Positions 36,387 to 45,005 of a DNA stretch of 54,338 nt are shown here, piece by piece. The notes under the pieces are model-generated. The model saw only the letters and a program-made list of their open reading frames with translations. It was not told the origin of the DNA and did no database searches. Positions within the stretch are counted from its first letter, which is position 1; each line of letters opens with the position of its first letter. Source of the stretch: Chloroflexota bacterium (GTDB taxonomy: Bacteria; Chloroflexota; UBA11872); assembly GCA_028874315.1 (NCBI GenBank), contig JAPPKM010000024.1, positions 1-54,338 of the forward strand, in the 5' to 3' direction. The translations under genes and the position numbers were made by a program.

Positions 36387-36725
36387 CTATTCGCGAAGCG
36401 ACCGCCGTACATTATCGATCAGGCTCCGATGCGCGTCGGGCGACCGGGCACGCTCGGCCAGTTTTCGCCGCACCGCGCGTTCGCCGTAGTGCCGCATCGC
36501 CATGTAGATGGCGGAGGCGATCAGTACGATGATCCCAATCGCCCCGATGGTGTTTTGAAGCTCCTCCTGGAACCACCAAAACCCGGTCAGCACCCGCAGT
36601 CCAATCACCACCAGGTATATCGTGGCCGTGACGGAGATTGCATACGCCAGCCGGCGCCGCATCCCGCTGTAGATCAGGAACGGGACGGTCGCAACCAGCA
36701 TTCCCAGAAGCAGCACGCGGAACAT
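36387..36725 (-). CDS. Small membrane protein, unknown function
   Basis: A 112-residue protein with three hydrophobic segments: about 4-20 (VLLLGMLVATVPFLIYS), 27-48 and 62-80, then a basic, charged C-terminal tail from HYGERAVRRKLAERARS onward. No family is recognised. Start ATG 36725. It is first in a minus-strand group with the small gene and the SDR, 21 bases before the next gene. The Trp pair after the second helix (TGFWWFQEEL) and the small size are compatible with a membrane adaptor or transporter subunit. It is divergent from the gltB gene across a 322-base spacer. Confidence 0.65.
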   Translation of the reverse strand: MFRVLLLGMLVATVPFLIYSGMRRRLAYAISVTATIYLVVIGLRVLTGFWWFQEELQNTIGAIGIIVLIASAIYMAMRHYGERAVRRKLAERARSPDAHRSLIDNVRRSLRE

Positions 36726-37047
36726 GGCGAAAAGTCAGGCGCGCAACGTCTGATCGTAGCACCGGCCCTTCGCCAGCCGGATCGGTAAGGGGCGCGCGGT
36801 ACCCATCCATGCGCTAGGCTATGCGGAACCCGCATGACGCTGGCCTTGGCGGCTGCATACCGTTCGCACGGTGGGCTCCTTCAGGTTCCAGGTCGCTCGA
36901 GAGCTACAACATCCCCCACGCCGATGAACGACCCTCGACCGATGACCGGCGCCGCCGGCGTCGGGCGCGCCGTACGTAGACGCATCCCCCACTCGCCGGC
37001 GTCGCACTAGTCGTTCCACCAGCCGCCTGATCGAGAGGATCCCTACC
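36726..37047. other. Spacer between small membrane protein gene and gltB
   Basis: A 322-base spacer that must hold the gltB promoter and that of the divergent small-gene group. I see no reliable -10/-35 pair, no open frame with a ribosome binding site, and no motif of the glutamine or glnA riboswitch. A short hairpin GCTC-GA-GAGC lies at about 36895-36904. Its role is unknown. Confidence 0.5.
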
Positions 37048-40000
37048 TTGGCCGCTATGTACGACCCGCGCTTCGAGCACGACTCGTGCGGCGTGGGATT
37101 CGTGGCGGACATTCAGGGTCGGCGCTCGCATCGAATCCTCGAGCGCGCGCTGGAAGCGGTGGCATCGCTCACCCATCGCGGGGCCATCGCGGCCGACGCC
37201 CGCACGGGCGACGGCGCGGGCGTCCTGACGCAACTCCCTCGCGAGCTCTTCGTCAGCGCCTACGCCGACGTTGGATGGTCCAGTGTCGATCTCGCACGGA
37301 TGGCCGTCGGCGTATTCTTCCTGGACGCGCATGACCCCCGCGGCACCCATCGTGCCCAGGTGTTGGCCGAAGCGATTTGCGCACGTCGCGGCTTTAGCGT
37401 GGCGGGCTGGCGCGACGTGCCGCTTGACCGCGACGTGTTGGGTGCGGCTGGCAGCAGCACAATGCCGGACATCAAGCATCTCCTGCTCGTCGACAACCAG
37501 GATTCAAGCGATCTCCTGCCCGCCGAGCAGCGGCTTTTCCTGGGTCGCAAGGAACTGGAGGGCCGGCTGCGCGCCGAGTCCCTGGATGCGAACTACGTGG
37601 TCTCGCTCTCCTCGCGCACCATCGTCTACAAGGGCCTGATCGTCGGTACCGAGGTCGGCCACTTCTTCAAGGATTTGAGCGACCCCCGCTACCGCACGGC
37701 CGTGGCGGTGTTCCACCAGCGCTACAGCACCAACACCAGTCCGACCTGGGAATTGGCTCAGCCGTTCCGGATGCTGGCGCACAACGGCGAGATCAACACG
37801 CTCGACGGCAACCGCAACTGGATGTTCGCCCGCGAAGGTGGGCTGGAACATCCCCTCTTCGGCGCGGACACGGCCGTCCTTCGGCCCATGACGGACCGCG
37901 TCGGATCCGCCATGTCGGACTCGTGCAGCCTCGACCAGGTACTCGAGTTGCTCACCCATTCCGGACGCAACCTCGTACACAGCGCCATGATGCTGGTGCC
38001 GGAAGCCTGGCGCGACGCGCGGGAAATGCCGGCGGAACTGCAAGACTTCTACGCCTATCACGCTTGTCTGATGGAGCCGTGGGACGGCCCCGCCGCCCTC
38101 GCCTTTACCGACGGGCGCTGGGTGTGCGGATCGCTGGACCGCAACGGCCTGCGACCGGCCCGCTATGTCGTCACGGACGACGACATGGTGCTGATGGCGT
38201 CGGAAGTCGGCGTGATCGACATCGACGACGCGCACGTCGTGTCGAAGGGCCGTCTCGGTCCCGGTCGCATGATCGCGGTCGACCTGGAAACCGGCCGCCT
38301 GCTCACCGACTATGCCGCCAAGCGCGAATTCGTCGAGCACAAGCCCTACGGCGACTGGTTCCACGAACAGCGCGTCGCGCTCGACCGGTCGCTGCCAGTT
38401 GACCTCAACGGTAACGAAAAGGGGCTGGGCGGACCCGAGGTGCAGCGCTGGCAGCGCGCCCTCGGTTTCACCCGGGAGGACCTCACGCACATCCTCGAAC
38501 CCATGGCGCTCCAAGCCATGGATCCCGTGTTTTCCATGGGCAACGATGCGCCCCTCGCGGTCATGTCACGCTTTCAGCCTTCGGTCTTCAGCTACCTGCG
38601 GCAACGGTTCGCGCAGGTCACCAATCCGCCGATCGATCCGCTGCGCGAGAAGCTGGTCATGTCGCTCATGACGCGTCTGGGCGTGCGCGGAACCTTCCTG
38701 GTGCCCACGCCCGAGGCTGCGCACCTGCTGCATCTGGAGTCGCCAATTCTGAGTGACGAAGATCTGCGGCGCATTGACACGCTGGGCGATCCCGACTTCA
38801 CCACGGCCTGGCTGGATGCCCTGTTTCCGGTCGCCGGGGGGCCGGCTGGGCTGGAACTGGCGCTGGACGAACTGATCCGGCAGGCACTGAGCGCTATCGA
38901 CGACGGAGCGCGCATCCTGATCGTCAGCGACCGCGGGATGGATCGAACCCGGGCGGCCATACCTATGGCACTCGCTGTGGGTGCGCTGCACTTCGCCCTG
39001 ATTGAGTCCGGGCGTCGCCTGCGCGCCGGCATCGTGGTGCATACGGCGCAGGCCTGGGACGTACATCACCTGTGCGCCCTCATCGGCTATGGCGCGGGGG
39101 CCGTCAATCCCTACCTTGCGCTGGCTACTGTCAACAGCCTGCAGCCGGCCTCGACCAACGGGTCCGAAGACCTTGGTCAGACCTACCTGCGCATTGCCGA
39201 GGACGGCGTGCGCAAGGTGCTCTCCAAGATGGGTATCTCGACCCTCAGCAGCTACCAGGGCGCGCAGGTCTTCGAAGCCGTCGGCCTGGCCGATGAGGTG
39301 ATCGACCGCTGTTTCCCAGGCACGCCATCGCGGGTGGGCGGCATCGGATTCGAGGAATTGGCGGCCGATGCCCTGGCACGGCACGCCGAGGCCTTCGAGC
39401 CTGAGGCCCCGCCACAGCCGGACGACATTGGCTGGGCGCGCTACCGTCGTAACGGCGAATTCCACGCCGCCAACCCCGGCTTCGTCAAAGCCATGCACCG
39501 CGCGATCCGAACGGGTGACCGCGAAGACTTCGACGCCTACGACAGCGTGGTAAACGACCGCGATCCCTACGCAATCCGCGACCTGCTGCGCTTCGTTCCA
39601 CAGGGCGACCCAATCCCCCTGGACGACGTCGAGCCGATCGAAACCATTGTGCGTCGCTTCACCACCACGGCTATGTCCGTTGGCGCCCTCAGTCCTGAGG
39701 CCCACAGCACGCTGAGCAAGGCCATGAACAGCTTGGGCGCGCGCAGTAACACGGGCGAGGGCGGAGAGGACCGCACCTGGTACACCCCGGACGAGAACGG
39801 TGCCGAACCCGACAGCCGGATCAAGCAGGTGGCCTCGGGCCGGTTCGGCGTCACCCCCCTCTACCTTTCCAAGGCTGATCAACTCGAAATCAAGATTGCC
39901 CAGGGCTCCAAGCCTGGCGAGGGTGGGCAGTTGCCGGCTCTCAAGGTGTCGCCCTACATCGCCAGCCTTCGCCACACCATCCCGGGGATTCCCCTCATCT

Positions 40001-41631
40001 CGCCGCCGCCGCATCACGACATCTACAGCATCGAGGATCTGGCGCAGCTGATCTACGACCTCAAGCACGCCAACCCCAACGCCGCGGTGGGCGTGAAGCT
40101 GGTGGCCGAGTCCGGCGTGGGCACCATTGCGGCCGGTGTGGCCAAGGCCTACGCCGACTATGTGCTCATCAGCGGCCACGATGGGGGCACCGGCGCCTCG
40201 CCGATCAGTTCCATCAAGAACGCCGGCGTGCCCTGGGAGATCGGCCTGGTCGAGACCCAGCACGTACTGGTGCGTAACGGACTTCGCGACCGCATCCTGG
40301 TAAAGACCGACGGTGGCCTCAAGACCGCCCGCGACGTCGTGACTGCCGGAATCCTGGGCGCCGAGGAGTTCGGCTTCGGTACGGTGGCCGCCGTGGCGGT
40401 GGGCTGCATCATGGCTCGGCAGTGCCACCTCAACACCTGCCCGGTGGGCGTGGCCACGCAGCGCGCCGACCTGCGCGAACGCTTCGCCGGCGAACCGGAA
40501 CACGTCGTCCGATTCTTCACGCACCTAGCTCAGGGCGTCCGCGAGATCATGGCTAGCCTGGGCGTGGCTCGCTTCGACGATCTGGTTGGCCAGGTCCAAT
40601 ACCTTGAACCGGACCCCGATCTCGACGCTGGCCGGGCGGCTGCCCTCGATCTACACGACCTGTTGGTCCCGCCTGACGAAACCCGCGTGTCGCCGTTGCG
40701 CCGCCATCGCGAACGCAATGACCGGCCGCACGACGTTCATCTCGACACGCAGATTATTCAGCACCTCGACAAGTCGGCGCTGCCCAGCGTGTCGCTGCAG
40801 TTTGAACTGCCGATCTCCAACACCGACCGTGCCGTGGGAGCCCAACTCAGCGGCACCATCGTTCGCGCCGGTTTCGAGGACGGTCTGCCCGACGAGAGCA
40901 TTCGTCTCACGTTCCGCGGCACCGCCGGCCAGAGCTTCGGCGCCTTTGTTACGCGCGGTCTGCGCCTGGACTTGATCGGTGAAGCCAACGACTACGTCGG
41001 CAAGGGGCTCGGCGGCGGTGTCATCACCGTTCGGCCCCCTGATAGCGCCGCCTTCGCGCCCGCAGACAACGTGATCATGGGCAATACCGTCCTTTACGGC
41101 GCAACCTCGGGTCGCCTCTTCGTGGCCGGCCGGGCCGGCGAGCGCTTCGGCGTCCGCAACAGCGGGGCACAAACGGTCGTCGAGGGCGTCGGCGACCACT
41201 GCTGCGAATACATGACCGGCGGCACGGTCGTGGTCCTTGGCCCGACCGGAAAGAACTTCGCGGCCGGCATGTCGGCCGGCACGGCCTACATCTACGAGCG
41301 CGGCGAGATGTTCCTCAAGCGTTTCAATCCGGAACTGGTCAGCGTTGCGCGTGTCGCCGCTCCGGAGGCCGCCGAGGAATTGCGCGCCCTGATCGCCGAC
41401 CACGTGGCGGCCACCGGCAGCGCCGTCGCACGGCGAATCCTGGACGCGTGGGAGACCGAAGTCACCAACTTCTGGCAGGTCACCCCCAACCCGCCGGTCG
41501 TCGACACGGAAGCGCCGCCCAAGGCCGATGCGGCTCGCGCCCGACGCGCCGTTGCGGCCCGCCGCCGGGCGGCCCTTCGGCAAGGCGGCCGCCGCCGCGC
41601 CCCCGCGAGGTCCCGAGACCCCTCCAGGTGA
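37048..41631 (+). CDS. gltB: Glutamate synthase large (alpha) subunit
   Basis: Makes glutamate from glutamine and 2-oxoglutarate. The 1527-residue protein has an N-terminal glutaminase (class II amidotransferase; Cys14 in DSCGVGF becomes the N-terminal nucleophile after cleavage), a central domain, an FMN synthase barrel (KVSPYIASLRHT, HDGGTGASP, TDGGLKTARDV) and the 3Fe-4S cysteines in CIMARQCHLNTCPVG, then a C-terminal GXGXG beta-helix. The last 40 residues are Arg-rich (ARARRAVAARRRAALRQGGRRR), an unusual tail. The start is TTG 37048 with GAGAGGAT at the right distance; ATG 37057 is too far from it. No gltD (small subunit) is adjacent, so electrons come from a distant subunit or ferredoxin. 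The stop overlaps the next start (GTGA). Confidence 0.94.
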   Translation: MAAMYDPRFEHDSCGVGFVADIQGRRSHRILERALEAVASLTHRGAIAADARTGDGAGVLTQLPRELFVSAYADVGWSSVDLARMAVGVFFLDAHDPRGTHRAQVLAEAICARRGFSVAGWRDVPLDRDVLGAAGSSTMPDIKHLLLVDNQDSSDLLPAEQRLFLGRKELEGRLRAESLDANYVVSLSSRTIVYKGLIVGTEVGHFFKDLSDPRYRTAVAVFHQRYSTNTSPTWELAQPFRMLAHNGEINTLDGNRNWMFAREGGLEHPLFGADTAVLRPMTDRVGSAMSDSCSLDQVLELLTHSGRNLVHSAMMLVPEAWRDAREMPAELQDFYAYHACLMEPWDGPAALAFTDGRWVCGSLDRNGLRPARYVVTDDDMVLMASEVGVIDIDDAHVVSKGRLGPGRMIAVDLETGRLLTDYAAKREFVEHKPYGDWFHEQRVALDRSLPVDLNGNEKGLGGPEVQRWQRALGFTREDLTHILEPMALQAMDPVFSMGNDAPLAVMSRFQPSVFSYLRQRFAQVTNPPIDPLREKLVMSLMTRLGVRGTFLVPTPEAAHLLHLESPILSDEDLRRIDTLGDPDFTTAWLDALFPVAGGPAGLELALDELIRQALSAIDDGARILIVSDRGMDRTRAAIPMALAVGALHFALIESGRRLRAGIVVHTAQAWDVHHLCALIGYGAGAVNPYLALATVNSLQPASTNGSEDLGQTYLRIAEDGVRKVLSKMGISTLSSYQGAQVFEAVGLADEVIDRCFPGTPSRVGGIGFEELAADALARHAEAFEPEAPPQPDDIGWARYRRNGEFHAANPGFVKAMHRAIRTGDREDFDAYDSVVNDRDPYAIRDLLRFVPQGDPIPLDDVEPIETIVRRFTTTAMSVGALSPEAHSTLSKAMNSLGARSNTGEGGEDRTWYTPDENGAEPDSRIKQVASGRFGVTPLYLSKADQLEIKIAQGSKPGEGGQLPALKVSPYIASLRHTIPGIPLISPPPHHDIYSIEDLAQLIYDLKHANPNAAVGVKLVAESGVGTIAAGVAKAYADYVLISGHDGGTGASPISSIKNAGVPWEIGLVETQHVLVRNGLRDRILVKTDGGLKTARDVVTAGILGAEEFGFGTVAAVAVGCIMARQCHLNTCPVGVATQRADLRERFAGEPEHVVRFFTHLAQGVREIMASLGVARFDDLVGQVQYLEPDPDLDAGRAAALDLHDLLVPPDETRVSPLRRHRERNDRPHDVHLDTQIIQHLDKSALPSVSLQFELPISNTDRAVGAQLSGTIVRAGFEDGLPDESIRLTFRGTAGQSFGAFVTRGLRLDLIGEANDYVGKGLGGGVITVRPPDSAAFAPADNVIMGNTVLYGATSGRLFVAGRAGERFGVRNSGAQTVVEGVGDHCCEYMTGGTVVVLGPTGKNFAAGMSAGTAYIYERGEMFLKRFNPELVSVARVAAPEAAEELRALIADHVAATGSAVARRILDAWETEVTNFWQVTPNPPVVDTEAPPKADAARARRAVAARRRAALRQGGRRRAPARSRDPSR

Positions 41632-41897
41632 GGGGCAGCCTGCGCCTGGCGGCCCTCGGAGGTTCGATCGGCCTTATCGCGCTCGTCGCGATAGTCGGCG
41701 GCATCGTGGGCGGGCTGATCGGCCTTCAAAGCGGCGACCCACACGGCCCATTTGACGCCACCCTGAACGGCGGCCTCCGTGGCGCCCTCGCCGGACTGGC
41801 CGCCGGTGCCGTGGTTACGGTGCCACTCGCCCTGCTCTTTGTGAGGGCTGTTGGGCGCTGGGCGCGAGTCCCGAGAGCAGTGCTCCGCCGTGCCTGA
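41628..41897 (+). CDS. Small two-helix membrane protein
   Basis: An 89-residue protein. The start is GTG 41628, overlapping the gltB TGA (GTGA). Two hydrophobic segments are clear: about 6-28 (LAALGGSIGLIALVAIVGGIVGG) and about 54-73 (LAGLAAGAVVTVPLALLFV). Between them is GLQSGDPHGPFDATLNGGLRG. The ends are basic. It recalls the glycine-zipper type of small membrane proteins but no family is certain. It overlaps the next gene by 8 bases. Translation looks coupled to gltB, an unexpected neighbour. The reading frame has good codon use, but a shorter start further in is possible. Confidence 0.6.
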   Translation: MRGSLRLAALGGSIGLIALVAIVGGIVGGLIGLQSGDPHGPFDATLNGGLRGALAGLAAGAVVTVPLALLFVRAVGRWARVPRAVLRRA

Positions 41898-42495
41898 GCG
41901 ACCCCTCAACAACCCCGGACGAGTCCTCATTGCCGGTGAGAACCACATCGTTCGGCTTCAGTCAGCAGCCAGCGGCGCCGATGCGGCGCTGTTCAATCAC
42001 TTCCGACTCAGGCTTAGCCCCCACGGCCCAGGTCATGCCGTCTTCGTCCTTGCCGACCCCAACGCGGCTGACCCGCGCAACGCCTGCTACACGGACAACC
42101 CCGCGCTGGCCAACTGGTTGCTGGACTGGTATTTGCGGGGGAGCCCGCTGTACCGAAATCTCAAAGGTCTGGGCAATCTGCCCATCGTCACGGCGGGCGG
42201 CTTTACGTCCGTCGATGAACTTCCGCGCCGCTGGTCCGAGATCGTTAAGGCTGGCGACGTGACGGTCCGCGCAGTCTGGGATGACCTCGCGACGCCGTTT
42301 CACGTCGAGCGGCTGGCGCAACCCGGCGAACAAGATGCCATGGACGTCTTTTCGGTCCTCATGTCGGCATCTGGCGCCTCCCTGGACATCAACGGCCGGC
42401 GGATCCCCGGGGCGGTGTTCCCTCGTCAGGTCGGCACCCAGCCGATCAGCAGCGCCTTCCTCGCATTCGCCGAGTCGTGGGTTGAGTCGGCCTAG
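41890..42495 (+). CDS. Protein of unknown function
   Basis: A 201-residue soluble protein I do not recognise. The sequence has no signal peptide, no membrane segment and no nucleotide motif. Notable stretches are HFRLRLSPHGPGHAVFVLADPNAADPR (broken here by composition), NACYTDNPALANWLLDWYLRGSPLY and the C-terminal FPRQVGTQPISSAFLAFAESW. The GTG start at 41890 overlaps the previous stop by 8 bases; the frame reaches 41851 without a better start. The run of genes gltB, membrane protein, unknown protein is tightly overlapping, so they are likely one transcript. It converges on the nuclease gene. Confidence 0.62.
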   Translation: MPERPLNNPGRVLIAGENHIVRLQSAASGADAALFNHFRLRLSPHGPGHAVFVLADPNAADPRNACYTDNPALANWLLDWYLRGSPLYRNLKGLGNLPIVTAGGFTSVDELPRRWSEIVKAGDVTVRAVWDDLATPFHVERLAQPGEQDAMDVFSVLMSASGASLDINGRRIPGAVFPRQVGTQPISSAFLAFAESWVESA

Positions 42496-42546
42496 AGCCG
42501 ACCAGGCAAAGATCTGGCCGTGCCACACGTTGGCTGACTGCTCCGG

Positions 42547-43503
42547 CTAGGGCTGGCTCGGCCAAGAGTCATCCCAGACGGCAACAACGCGACCGTCAGG
42601 GCGTCGGAGTTCGGCGGGGTCGGGGCTGCTGTTGTTCCAGACGTTGCGCTGCTGAAAGCGATGGGAACCGGTGGCTCCTCCCGAGACGACGCGGAGCGTT
42701 GCCCTGGGGGCAAGGGTGGTCGTGGCTGGGAAGCGGTAGCTCTGTTTGCCGCGCAGGCTGACAAGCCACCAGCCGGAAACGTCCAGCGGCGCCGATCCGG
42801 CGTTGGTCAGCGTCGCAACCTCCCGCACCTTGTCCACGGTTATCGAAACAGCGGCGGTGTCCAGCGCCCAGATGCCGACATCAGCGGCACGAGCCTCGGC
42901 GACGGCGCGCTGGATGGCCTCCCGCTGAGACAGGTTCGGGGGTATCGGAAGCGCCCGTGCCCAGCCCTGGCGGGCCAGGTCCGCGGCCAACAGGCGATCC
43001 GCCCGGTACACGTGGCGAAGCAGGCGGCCGCCGGCGTCCGATGGCTCAACGTCGGCGACCAGGCGCAATGGGCCGTTCCCTATGAGGACTCGCAGGGCAT
43101 CGCTCGCCTGCTCGGCGAGCTTGCGCTGGCCGACGTCATCGAACTCAGGCGCATCAATCCCAAGGACTCGAACCGTGACCTCGCCCGACGGAACCGTGAC
43201 CGTAAAAGTGTCGCCGTCGACGACTGCCAGCAGCCGACCGGAAACGCCGTCCGCATCCACCCTGACTGACGGCGCGGGAGAGGGAGTTGGCGTGGGCGTT
43301 GGCGTAGGTATCGACGTTGCCGAGGGAGTTCCTGTGGCAGCGGGCCTCGCCGGCTCGTCCGCTGGTGGGCGCCGACCGGCATCGGGCGTGCGCCCTGCAG
43401 CAGTGGGCCGAGTTTCGGTGGCTGTGGTAGCCCGCGCGGTGAGGCGCAGCACGACGGATTCGTCGGGCGTTCCGTCGCACGCCGTCAGCACGGCAGCCGC
43501 CAA
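42547..43503 (-). CDS. Lipoprotein thermonuclease with lamin-tail-like domain
   Basis: Predicted exported nuclease of at least 318 residues. VLTACDG is a lipobox. A Pro/Thr repeat linker (PTPTPTPTPSPAP, about 66-78) precedes a staphylococcal nuclease-like domain (about 85-210) with VVDGDTFTV, VRVLGIDAPEF, LVADVEPSDAGGRLLRHVY and GWARAL. The active-site Arg in VRVLG and Asp residues are present. The C-terminal part (about 215-318), with ATLTNAGSAPLDVSGWWLVS and RRPDGRVVAVWDDSW, is a lamin-tail domain. TTG 43503 is the only normal start but makes the signal too short; in-frame codons upstream to about 43551 encode RSLAPIARGLLAGAL, a full signal peptide without an ATG, GTG or TTG. Confidence 0.82.
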   Translation of the reverse strand: MAAAVLTACDGTPDESVVLRLTARATTATETRPTAAGRTPDAGRRPPADEPARPAATGTPSATSIPTPTPTPTPSPAPSVRVDADGVSGRLLAVVDGDTFTVTVPSGEVTVRVLGIDAPEFDDVGQRKLAEQASDALRVLIGNGPLRLVADVEPSDAGGRLLRHVYRADRLLAADLARQGWARALPIPPNLSQREAIQRAVAEARAADVGIWALDTAAVSITVDKVREVATLTNAGSAPLDVSGWWLVSLRGKQSYRFPATTTLAPRATLRVVSGGATGSHRFQQRNVWNNSSPDPAELRRPDGRVVAVWDDSWPSQP

Positions 43504-43882
43504 CGCCCCGGCCAGTAGGCCCCGTGCGATTGGCGCAAGGCTCCGCGTGCGGCATCAAGTGGTGCTGGTGGACCAACGACTACTGTACTGTGGAATTCTG
43601 GGTCCGTCGGCCAAATGCAGGTCTGCCGCGACAAGACCATGACGGCGGCCGAGCAAGACTTGGCCGCGCCGAACGAGCGTGAGTTCTTGTTGTGGGCCTC
43701 AAGCTCCGCCGAGCTAGCAGACGCCACCGGAACTACAGCGCGCCTCGTCAATTTCGGTAGCCGGTAGCGGACGAAAAAGGAAGCGTGACGGACCCGTCGG
43801 AGTGCCGTGCTGTCGCAGTCCAAATAGTTTGATATGGGAAGATGATGCATGGCGGCGTGAGCCAATCTGGAGATCCAACGTC
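43504..43882. other. Spacer upstream of the methyltransferase/flavoprotein cassette
   Basis: A 379-base spacer between the nuclease lipoprotein and the methyltransferase gene. It holds the missing N-terminal signal-peptide codons of the nuclease (minus strand, to about 43551), one 50-codon plus-strand ORF at 43615-43767, and a short AT-rich patch at 43823-43838 (AAATAGTTTGATATGG) that may hold the promoter of the next genes. No confident -10/-35 pair is seen. Confidence 0.5.
43615..43767 (+). CDS. Possible 50-residue ORF
   Basis: An open frame of 50 codons that starts MQVCRDKTMTAAEQDL and ends ARLVNFGSR, with GC-rich third positions as in real genes here. There is no ribosome binding site, no recognised family and no partner. 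It may be a small gene, the remains of a longer one, or a chance frame in GC-rich DNA. I give it low weight. Confidence 0.22.
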   Translation: MQVCRDKTMTAAEQDLAAPNEREFLLWASSSAELADATGTTARLVNFGSR

Positions 43883-44944
43883 ATGGCCAACTATCAGAAG
43901 CTGAAGAGCCGCATTGATCAGGGTGAAGTGCTCGTCCTTGACGGGGCCATCGGAACCGAGCTTCAGGCCATGGGCGTGCCGATGCACCCGGCCTCGTGGT
44001 GCGGCCCCGGCAGCTACACGCACCCGGCAACTGTGCGGCAAATGCACGAGCGTTACATAAGGGCAGGGGCGGACATCGTCACCACCAACACCTTCAACAC
44101 GTTGCGCCCCGCGCTGGAGGCTTCCGGGTACAGCGAACTGGTACGGGAAGTCAACGTGCGCGCCGTGGACTCGGCGCTGGACGCCATAGCCCGCGCCGCC
44201 GTCGACAGGCCGATCAGCGTCGCCGGCTCCATCTCCTGCCGAACCCCCATCCGCGACCGCAGAACCGGGACGCTGCTCGGCGGCACCGGCTACGGCTATG
44301 GGGCCAGCCTATCGGCGCCGGAGCTGAGAACGTACGCCGAGGAGCAGGCCAATATCCTGGCAGAGTCCGGTGTGGACTTTTTTCTGATCGAGAATCTGTG
44401 GGCCGACAACGAGTCTCGGGCGATTGCCGCCGAAGCAGCGAAGGCCACCGGACTACCGGTCTGGGTGGCGTTCACGGCCTCCATGGCGGCTGACGGGCAG
44501 GCGGTCAGGATGAGTTTCGGTGACGAGCGTCACTACAGCGGCGGCCTGGGGATGCCGCTGTGGGAGGAAAGTTGGCGGCCGGTCGACAACAACAAGAGCC
44601 TGGCCGACGGCGTCAACGAGATTGCATCAGTGGGCCCCGATGTCCTCGGGGTGTTCCACAGCCGGATCGACGAGACGACGGCGGCGCTCCAGGTCGTGCT
44701 GGACGAGTGGTCCGGACCCGTCGTCGTCTATCCCGATGCTGGCAGAGAAGATTATCTTGCGACCTGGCAGGACAGCACCGTGAGCAACGAAGAGTCCGTG
44801 GAGGAGTTGACGCGGGAGGCCGCCGCCTGGGTCGACATGGGAGCCCAGGTCATCGGCACCTGCTGTGGATTCGGGCACGACTACACCAGGGCTCTGCGAG
44901 GCGCTCTGCCGGCCAGGACCTCATCCCCGCGAAAGGTCGCCTAG
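43883..44944 (+). CDS. Homocysteine S-methyltransferase family protein with altered zinc site
   Basis: TIM-barrel protein of 353 residues of the betaine/S-methylmethionine homocysteine methyltransferase family (Pfam S-methyl_trans). VLDGAIGTELQAMG (18-31), TTNTFNTLRPAL and CR-TPIRDRR match. The family binds zinc with three cysteines, one in a GVNC motif and a GGCC pair. Here the pair is Cys327-Cys328 (IGTCCGFG), but the first position reads GVFHS (256-260), so His259 stands in for Cys. Zinc could still bind. ATG 43883 has GGAG ten bases upstream; the frame extends to 43802 without support. It lies 61 bases before the flavoprotein alpha-like gene, on one transcript. Possibly it takes a methyl group from a methylated substrate whose remainder the flavoproteins oxidise. 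Confidence 0.85.
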   Translation: MANYQKLKSRIDQGEVLVLDGAIGTELQAMGVPMHPASWCGPGSYTHPATVRQMHERYIRAGADIVTTNTFNTLRPALEASGYSELVREVNVRAVDSALDAIARAAVDRPISVAGSISCRTPIRDRRTGTLLGGTGYGYGASLSAPELRTYAEEQANILAESGVDFFLIENLWADNESRAIAAEAAKATGLPVWVAFTASMAADGQAVRMSFGDERHYSGGLGMPLWEESWRPVDNNKSLADGVNEIASVGPDVLGVFHSRIDETTAALQVVLDEWSGPVVVYPDAGREDYLATWQDSTVSNEESVEELTREAAAWVDMGAQVIGTCCGFGHDYTRALRGALPARTSSPRKVA

Positions 44945-45005
44945 GCCGCACATGTCCATCGAAATGGGACGTAGAACTGGTCGAGCGTGAGCAGAGGGAT
45001 CTGAC

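Noticed and set aside
36726-37047. Glutamine or glnA riboswitch upstream of gltB
   Set aside because: The conserved glnA-RNA blocks are absent and no strong fold can be drawn by eye.
38566-40524. 652-codon minus-strand ORF opposite gltB
   Set aside because: The plus strand shows all GltB motifs across this region. The antisense product has no recognisable domain.
43260-43320. Short DNA repeat of gttggcgtg type in the nuclease gene
   Set aside because: It encodes the Pro-Thr linker of the lipoprotein and is a coding low-complexity stretch, not a CRISPR or mobile repeat.
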